Positions 57,465-64,000 of a DNA stretch of 64,000 nt are shown piece by piece. Source of the DNA: Apoda limacodes (Eukaryota; Arthropoda; Insecta; Lepidoptera; Limacodidae); NCBI GenBank assembly GCA_946406115.1, contig OX291558.1, positions 20,700,205 through 20,764,204 on the forward strand, in the 5' to 3' direction. The notes under the pieces were generated by a model that saw only the letters and a program-made list of their open reading frames with translations, did no database searches and was not told the origin of the DNA. The translations under genes and the position numbers were made by a program. How positions within the stretch are numbered: position 1 is the first letter of the stretch; every line of letters begins with the position of its first letter.

Positions 57465-57722
57465 TTGACTTCCTCGATGCCTAGTTGGTAATGTGGCCAG
57501 CAGCTGTGCAGAGGGAGTGGGTTCCATTCCCACACAAGACAAACATTTGTGTTTGTCTTGAGTCTGGGTGTATTAATATATGATATGTATGTATTTACAA
57601 AAAAAAAAGTAATTCTATGTATTTGTATCCGTTGCCTGGTATCTATAACACAAGTTTGCTTACTTTGGGGCCAGGCGGCGCTGTGTGTAATGTCCAAAAA
57701 TATGTATGTATTTATTATTTAT
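57465..57722 (+). mobile_element. tRNA-derived SINE, second of a same-strand pair
   Basis: The head 'gatgcctagttggtaatg' and 'gagtgggttccattcccac' is followed by the fullest body in the window ('acaagacaaacatttgtgtt', 'ggtatctataacacaagt', 'ccaggcggcgctgtgtg') and a TTTA-type tail. Confidence 0.75.
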
Positions 57723-58257
57723 TTAATTTTAAAAATAATTATATAAGATAGACAGATTCTATTTGGAAAACTGAGCAAAAATAATACTTTTATATTTGAA
57801 GAACCGAACATACGGTCGCAGAAATGTAACTTAATAATTTTTAATTAATTAATGTTAGCAACATATTAATACAAGGCTTAGCAATTAGTATTAAAAGTTG
57901 AAACTGCTCTTAAGAATTTAACTTAGGTGTAAAAGAGACATTTCATTTGTATCAAAGGATCAGACTGGATTAACTTAATTACTACTTAAATAGTTTCAAA
58001 GAGTCAAAGTTTATTAATTTCACAGAAACTATTTGCATATCAGTTTTATTTATTTTTGAAATATAAATGAATTAAACATTTGTTTTTATTAAGATTTAAA
58101 ATTTCATAACTAAGATGACTACTACAAATTTTGTGCACGGCATAAAAAAAAAATTTGATGCACGGCAGTGTATAGACAAATTTTGTACCGCATGACCAAA
58201 TCGAAACCTTTGTTTCAAGTGCGTTGAAGCTTCTGATACTTATTTGTTAGACGTATA
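57723..58257. other. No gene or repeat recognised
   Basis: AT-rich noncoding sequence between the SINE pair and the minisatellite. Confidence 0.35.
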
Positions 58258-58690
58258 AAATAATTGTCAGTAAAGCGGTTCCTGTCTGATTATAATGTAG
58301 AGGTACATATTTAAAATGTTGTCTGCAAAAAGGTTCTGGTCTGGTTATTATATACAGGTATATATTTAAATAATTCTTAGCACAGCAGTTCCTGTCTCAT
58401 TTTTATATGAAGGTACATATTTAAATAGTTGTCTGTAAAGAGGTTCCTGTCTGGATATAATATGTAAGTACATATTTAAATATTTGTCTTTAAAGAGGTT
58501 ACTGTCTGGTGGTAATGTGTAGGTATATATTTAAATAATTGTCTATAATAAGGTTTCTGTCTGGTTATAATGTGGAAGTCCATATTTAAATAATTTTCAG
58601 CAAAGCGGTTCCTGTCCGGATATAATATGTAGGTACATATTTAAATTATTGTCAGCAAAGCGGTTCCGGTCTGGATACAATAGATAGGTT
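58258..58690. repeat. Minisatellite, unit about 58-60 bp, seven to eight copies
   Basis: The unit contains 'cagcaaagcggttcctgtct', 'ataatatgtaggtacatatt' and 'taaataattgt'. Units are head to tail and differ from one another at several positions each, so the array is not newly expanded. Confidence 0.85.
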
Positions 58691-61579
58691 GATGGTTTAA
58701 TAAATAATAAAATTGGTAGTGCAATTTTAGAATGGGGAGTAGTATATTTTGATTAGATAGTAGTATATGATGGCAGATCGCAATGCAATCCGAAACGGTA
58801 CTGTCATGAAAGAGAAAGAGAAAGGAAAAGAGTAATTTTCCGCGATCGAGAGTTTCCACGTAATTCGGATTTTTTATGTAAAACCGGGAAGCACAACTAG
58901 TCACATAAATATTAACAATAACCCTGCCTCTCATTAAATAAAATATGAAAAAAAAAATTAATATAACGCTAGGAAAAAGTAGTTGTGTAAAATCTGTAAC
59001 TTTCTTTCACTTCAGTCTACAGTACAAACTCATGAAATGTAGTTCGAACAAACAGTACAAACATACACATCTCATTAAATACCATATTTATATTTCGATT
59101 AATTAACAATACCTAGTTGATAGCTGGTAACACCATTTGTCACAACAGTTTCACAAAATCACCAGAGACTATCATATCCAGTCTTTGAGCAACGGAGCTC
59201 AATAAGCCCCAGGGGAAATTTGGACTGTCTCTGAACAAACGGAAGAAAAATAAAGTAGAAAAGCCTTTTATATAGTCGGAATAAACGGTCCAAAACCACT
59301 ACAATTATGTGTCCGTTATTTGCTTTTCATTGTTTCTGGAACACATTTTTTCTTTTGTATTTCATTAAATGGATACCTACTAATCTACTAATTACTAAGC
59401 ATTGTTTATGGATTGATTACTTGGTTTTACTACGTAACTAGTAGTATATAAACATGGCATTTATGCTCTACTTTTTAAATACTAAAAAATTGTGTATAAG
59501 GTATTTTATTACAGTAACTCGAGAAAAAGCTAGAATTTGAAAAAAATGGCAAAAAGGCACTGGTAAAAAAATAATTAAAATATTTTTGTGTGATTTTAGT
59601 GAATATTGTTTTAACCTATTTTACCTGTTGATAAAAGAGAGTGAGTTAAATGAACCGTACTTCAAAAATTATTATACTGATGTAAACATTGTCTGGAAAT
59701 CAATCAAATCCAACAGATTTTTTTTTTGTAATCACTATTTGTACATTATTTTGAATTTTACTTACTTATATAAGAAATCTTAGATAAAATTAATAAGAGG
59801 ATAATTTTTTCATTTATTTTTCAAAAAGTAAATCATTTAATGTATTTAAGTAATTAATAGAAAAACGATGCTATGAAGACAGTTATTTCCCTGAGAATCT
59901 TTAAAGTAGGTGGTATTCATTTACAAAGCTAACAACAGTAAGAAAATAAAAATTAAGGAAACATTTTCAGGGACAATGGCCGACTTCTCTGAATGTCTCT
60001 CTTGCTATTCTCTCTGTTTGTTACAATAATAATTTTGTGCTCCATTTTATTTTCGGCGACTCAATCTAAGTAAAGTCTCTAATTAAGTTGTGAAAGACAG
60101 ATGATAATAAAGATTAAGATAATTAATATTTTAAGATATTGTTTATTCGGAATGGCCATAAGTTCAAGATTACTAACCAAACTATTGAATAATTTACGAC
60201 AACAAAATCACGTTTCCTTCAAAGAACTAAGTTCTCCGTGTATCGGCTTTCCCAGTTTCATAGTACCTTACTTATTAATTCATTGTGGGTAGGAGACATT
60301 AGTAAATAGAGTTATATCAAGAGATATCTTAAGATTTATTGATTGCAAGTTGTAAGTGTATATTTTATTCTGATTACTGTTTATTTTGCGTTCCTGAAAC
60401 GACAGGTATCCATTAACCAAATCCCAGAAAAAGATGTGCTTTGTATCCGACAACAGAAATGACAACAAAGTTTTGTATGAAATGCACAGTATGAATATGT
60501 ATTCCAATTGTGTAAAACAAAAAAAAATATTATTATGATTATTTTGTTATCTTCGAAGCTCAAAGAATGAAGTTATTAGCTCTTAACTAATTTAAGATTG
60601 TGTTTCTATTTTTTATTACAGTTTCATGTCGATGTCGTAGGTTTTACGAATGTTTAGTAACTACGTCACTTGCAGGGTTACGTCACACAGTTTGGCCAGG
60701 GAACGAATCTGATGCGCATGGTACACGAACTTTGCTGGTAGTGTGTTCGTAATATAGTTCACGTCCAATTGTATGCTTTTTTTACGGTAAAAAACGTGAG
60801 TGTTTGACGGTTTAATATTTTTTTTCATCACACTTACTCGTAAACGGTTTCATTACGTGCAGACAAAGCTGGTGCTAACACCTTAACGGGCTCTTTCTTT
60901 ATAAATGTTATTTTTTTCAAGCAAAGCGCGCGTTTATAGAACCCTTTATAAAATATGAACTATGCGCACACAACAACCGGGCAATTACAAGTTTTCACTT
61001 AAACCAAAACATTTTAATTTATAAATTGTTTAGATATCTAGCGCCATCTGGTGGTGGTGTTGTTTTCTCTACCTCTATTCCCGCCATTTTAATCGCGTTT
61101 TGGTTAGTTTATTTTTTACTCATCTTAATTTTATTATTTATTTACTCGCAAATGTGATGAGAAATATTGTGTGTAACCCGGGCGGTACAGAAATTACAAA
61201 CTCGAGTTATTAAAACCTTCAGCCTTCGGACTTAGGTTTCTAAATAGCCTCTTGTTTAGTAATTTTCACTTTACCAACCTTAATACACAATGTACTATTT
61301 GTATTCAATTAAGAAAAAAATAATTTAAAAACTGGACGTTTCTTGGCCGAGTGACATGTTGCAATATTCAAAGGCAATTAATTTTATTACTCCCAACCGA
61401 TTCTGTAAAAGTTTCGAGTCCATCTCGACAAGATAAAGTTAGCAACTTGTTATAACTTCATCAGATCGATTTCACTACGTCCATTTAATGCAAAATATAG
61501 CTATACATAATATTTGTTGGTGCATACTAACAACTAATATATATTTGTAAATGTATGTATGTTATATACAAAAATGAAT
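58691..61579. other. No gene or repeat recognised
   Basis: About 2.9 kb with no transposon signature I can see. Short frames (58641-58934 minus, 59586-59783 plus, 60101-60292 plus) have no features. An AT-rich region with a GC-richer patch near 60630-60760. Confidence 0.3.
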
Positions 61580-62060
61580 TAACATGACAACAAGCGTGTT
61601 GTACAGGCATTGTCTGAGAGATTTGTGGAATTGTGGATATCTGAAGTACCGCACATGAAAAACATGAACTATCACGATAACAAGCGTATTGTACAGCATT
61701 GTCATCGTTGCGTAGAATTAAGGATATCTGAATTAACATAATAACAATATAAAAACATGACAACAAGCGTGTTGTACAGGCATTTTCTAACAGTTTCGTA
61801 GAATTGAGGATATCTGAATTTACATGAAAAACATATAAAATCATGGCAACAAACGTGTTGTAGGGGCATTGTCTGACAGTTTCGTAGAATTGAGAATATC
61901 TGAATTAACATGATAACAAGCGTGATGAACAGTCATTGCCGTAGCGTTTCCTAGAATTGTGGATATTTGAAATAACATGACAATAATGTAATAACATGAC
62001 AACAAGCGTGTTTTACACGCATTTTCCGAGGTTTTCGTAGAATTGTGTATAAATGAAAAA
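61580..62060. repeat. Minisatellite, unit about 70-90 bp, six copies
   Basis: Each unit carries 'aacatgacaacaagcgtgtt', 'gtacaggcattgtctgac', 'tttcgtagaattgagg' and 'atatctgaa'. Units start near 61582, 61672, 61756, 61841, 61911 and 61995. Unit length varies by internal deletion. The minus-strand frames across it encode a repetitive peptide only because the array is repetitive. Confidence 0.85.
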
Positions 62061-62706
62061 CAAGTGAATCGATTAAAATTTTGTACTATGAACTATAAAA
62101 TAAATTACAAAATCAAAAGCTCTAAAGGATCTAATTAAACCCAAAAAAGTTTTACTCAATTCTATACGAATGGCACGCACATATACTAAACAATAATCTT
62201 CATATGTCATCCATATTTCATCTAAGATAAAATATAACACAATTGTATGATATTGTATTATTAGATGATAATAGTAATGTAAGAGATACATCCATCAAAA
62301 CGTGAGTTATTGAGACACATAAAATAATAAAACACACCTCCTCAAGAAAAACATACACCTGGTATCTAGACAGTGCTTTGGAATATTCCACCTTAAGCAG
62401 TAGGCATAGAAGTTTGTTTCAAAGACACATGGAAGAAGAAATACCTTTTACTTTCGGGTTTCATTTCTTTAACACTACTCGTAAAACTGAGGAGTAATGA
62501 AATTATTCAATGACATCAAACAAAGTGCCTATATTCAAGATTACTCTGGCAGACGGGCTTCGTTTAGCTGTCAACAGATGTTATACAAATAACATTTCGG
62601 AAACATATAGCAAATTCTCAAGAAATCAAACATGAAGGCACTGACTGTTCCAATGACAAAGTGATTACAATAATCTAGCATAAAGTGAATCATAATTTAG
62701 TTATTA
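62061..62706. other. No gene or repeat recognised
   Basis: AT-rich noncoding sequence. Confidence 0.35.
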
Positions 62707-63290
62707 ACCGACTTCAAAAAAAGGAGGAGGTTCTCAATTCGTCGGAGCCTTTTTTTTATGTATGTTACCTGATGTCTCGAAGACGCCTGGACCGATTTGA
62801 GAAATTCTTTTTTCATTTAAAAGGTTATACTTTCTAGGTGGTCCCATATTATTAACTAAAAACTTTAGGATAAAAATAAATTATTAATGTTAAGTTGGAA
62901 CTGGTGAAACGCCTTTTATGTTGATGATTGTATAAAACTTTGCTACGAGCATGGATGTTTTAGTGTAAAAGAAAAAAAAAGCAATTTGTCACTCAAAAGA
63001 AAAAAAAAAATCTTTTTAACAAAAAAAAAACAACCGGCTTTAAAAAGATGCACTAAAAAGGTAAAAATAATTACTAATTTCCGAAAATCTGATCTGAATT
63101 ACAGTTTGAAGTTGGTGTCTATGTAACGTTTATAAGTTTATAACGCACTTTCCTTGCATAACATTAACTTCAAACTGTAATTCATATCAGATTTTCGGTA
63201 ATTAGTAATTATTTTTACCTTTTTAGTGCATATTTTTGAAGCCTGTTGTTTTTTTTGTTCAAAAGTTTTAAAAAAAATATACATTGAAGT
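62707..63290 (+). mobile_element. 'accgacttcaaaaaa' family element with foldback end
   Basis: The left end 'ACCGACTTCAAAAAAAGG' matches the element at 19477. The right part is unusual: 63025-63135 and 63165-63262 are inverted copies of each other sharing 'actaaaaaggtaaaaataat', 'ccgaaaatctgat' and 'gaattacagtttgaagtt', with few mismatches. RNA or single-stranded DNA from here would form a hairpin with arms of about 95 bp. Confidence 0.7.
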
Positions 63291-63339
63291 ATATATGCCA
63301 TTAGCTGGGAGTTGGTCCTTACAGCTTAGAAGTTAAACG

Positions 63340-63577
63340 GTTACCCAGTGTATGGTTTCAAAGGGTGTATTCTTCTGCAAACGTTTAGATGGTAAAATGA
63401 TTAAACTCTTTGTGGTTTTCCCTAGAAAATCAAGTATGGAGTTTATTAAGAAGGGTACCTTTAGATTTGTGAAAGGTCGGTAACAGTCGAGTAATGTAAT
63501 TGGCACCTAGTTATTAGCCAGTCAACAACAGGTGGGCTGTAAGCTTGTTCGCTACCTTTGTGGTACAAATAAAAAAA
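63340..63577 (+). mobile_element. 3' end of LINE family 1, decayed
   Basis: It follows the end of the family ORF ('ggtttcaaagggtgtattct', 'gtatggagtttattaagaag', 'ttgtgaaaggtcggtaac') into the 3' UTR ('gtaagcttgttcgctacctt', 'tgtggtacaaat') and an eight-A tail. Confidence 0.7.
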
Positions 63578-64000
63578 ATGTAATCTCCCAAACTGTGTGC
63601 TTCTAAAATATACTTTTGATAAAAACCTACTTAGTATAGTGAATTTGACATTTACCCAGCTATCTATTAACTTAACACTTTTCAATACTAAGCCTATGTT
63701 TATCTCAACAATTATTTCACCCATACTTACTAAAACTATTCCAATAACACCTATAACTGTCCAAAAACTTTAAAGTGTAACAAACAATAAGAGCTTTCCA
63801 CTTGCATCAAATAGCAAGCTTTCTACGAAAGCTTCGCGAACTACTGAGAATGAAAAACTGACACTAATTGGCGCTGAGCTTCTCTTAGGCTTAATAATAC
63901 CATTTAAACAAAAATACCCTTAAAGTCCTCTCTAACATTTATCTTCGTATTTCTTACGTAATTTATAAAAGGGGACAAAATTTTCCAACGCTAAAGAATT
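63578..64000. other. No gene or repeat recognised
   Basis: Noncoding AT-rich sequence to the window edge. Confidence 0.35.

Noticed and set aside
58258..58690. CRISPR array
   Set aside because: Units are contiguous, about 58-60 bp and mutually diverged, with no unique spacers, in a eukaryotic genome; it is a minisatellite.
61527..61911. Minus-strand frames encoding a repetitive Cys/Leu-rich peptide
   Set aside because: The periodic peptide is produced by the minisatellite at 61580-62060; unit-length changes break the frame between copies.

Overview
The window is eukaryotic, AT-rich, intron-bearing and crowded with transposable-element remains. It is almost certainly a moth or butterfly (Lepidoptera). 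The case rests on repeat families I recognise as typical of lepidopteran genomes: CR1-type LINEs with a 3' end reading 'CCACCTTAGTGGTATAAA', tRNA-derived SINEs, small Helitron-like elements ending in CTAG, and the 'accgacttcaaaaaa' and 'gggttccgta' dispersed repeats. Family names come from memory and sequence resemblance; no database was searched.

One host gene is well supported. On the minus strand, two coding exons (26719-27793 and 21387-21904) join in frame across a 4.8 kb intron. They encode a predicted 523-residue secreted, probably GPI-anchored leucine-rich-repeat protein that most resembles the cell-adhesion protein connectin. Its intron holds an old minus-strand LINE fragment interrupted by a young plus-strand LINE of the same family, plus a second dispersed repeat about 20 bp inside the splice donor. 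Two further exon-like segments (31325-31443 plus, 46685-46787 minus) have good splice signals but no recognised product.

Layout. 0-5 kb: LINE 3' scraps, a Helitron-like element, a SINE head and a decayed mariner. 5.5-8 kb: a 107-bp-period direct repeat, then sequence of no visible origin. 8-15 kb: remains of three LINE families. 15-21 kb: mostly quiet, with LINE and Helitron scraps, a GC-rich island near 18.4 kb and a TIR element at 19.5-20.1 kb. 21-28 kb: the LRR gene. 28-31 kb: two Helitron-like elements and a TIR element. 32.7-36.4 kb: an apparently intact, full-length CR1-type LINE with a 988-codon ORF. 36.8-39.7 kb: an RTE relic, then a second LINE family inserted into a Helitron-like element. 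40-49 kb: Helitron-like elements, two MITE-like elements and SINEs. 49-54 kb: decayed LINEs and a nested insertion. 54-62 kb: three minisatellites and three SINEs. 62.7-63.6 kb: a foldback element and a LINE 3' end.

I found no operon-like or defence-type gene system. The biology visible here is one adhesion-type receptor gene in a locus reshaped by layered retrotransposition. The most interesting points are the two young inverted LINE copies around the gene, the same-family nesting, the 48-nt homopolymer at a LINE 5' junction and the unassigned exon candidates.
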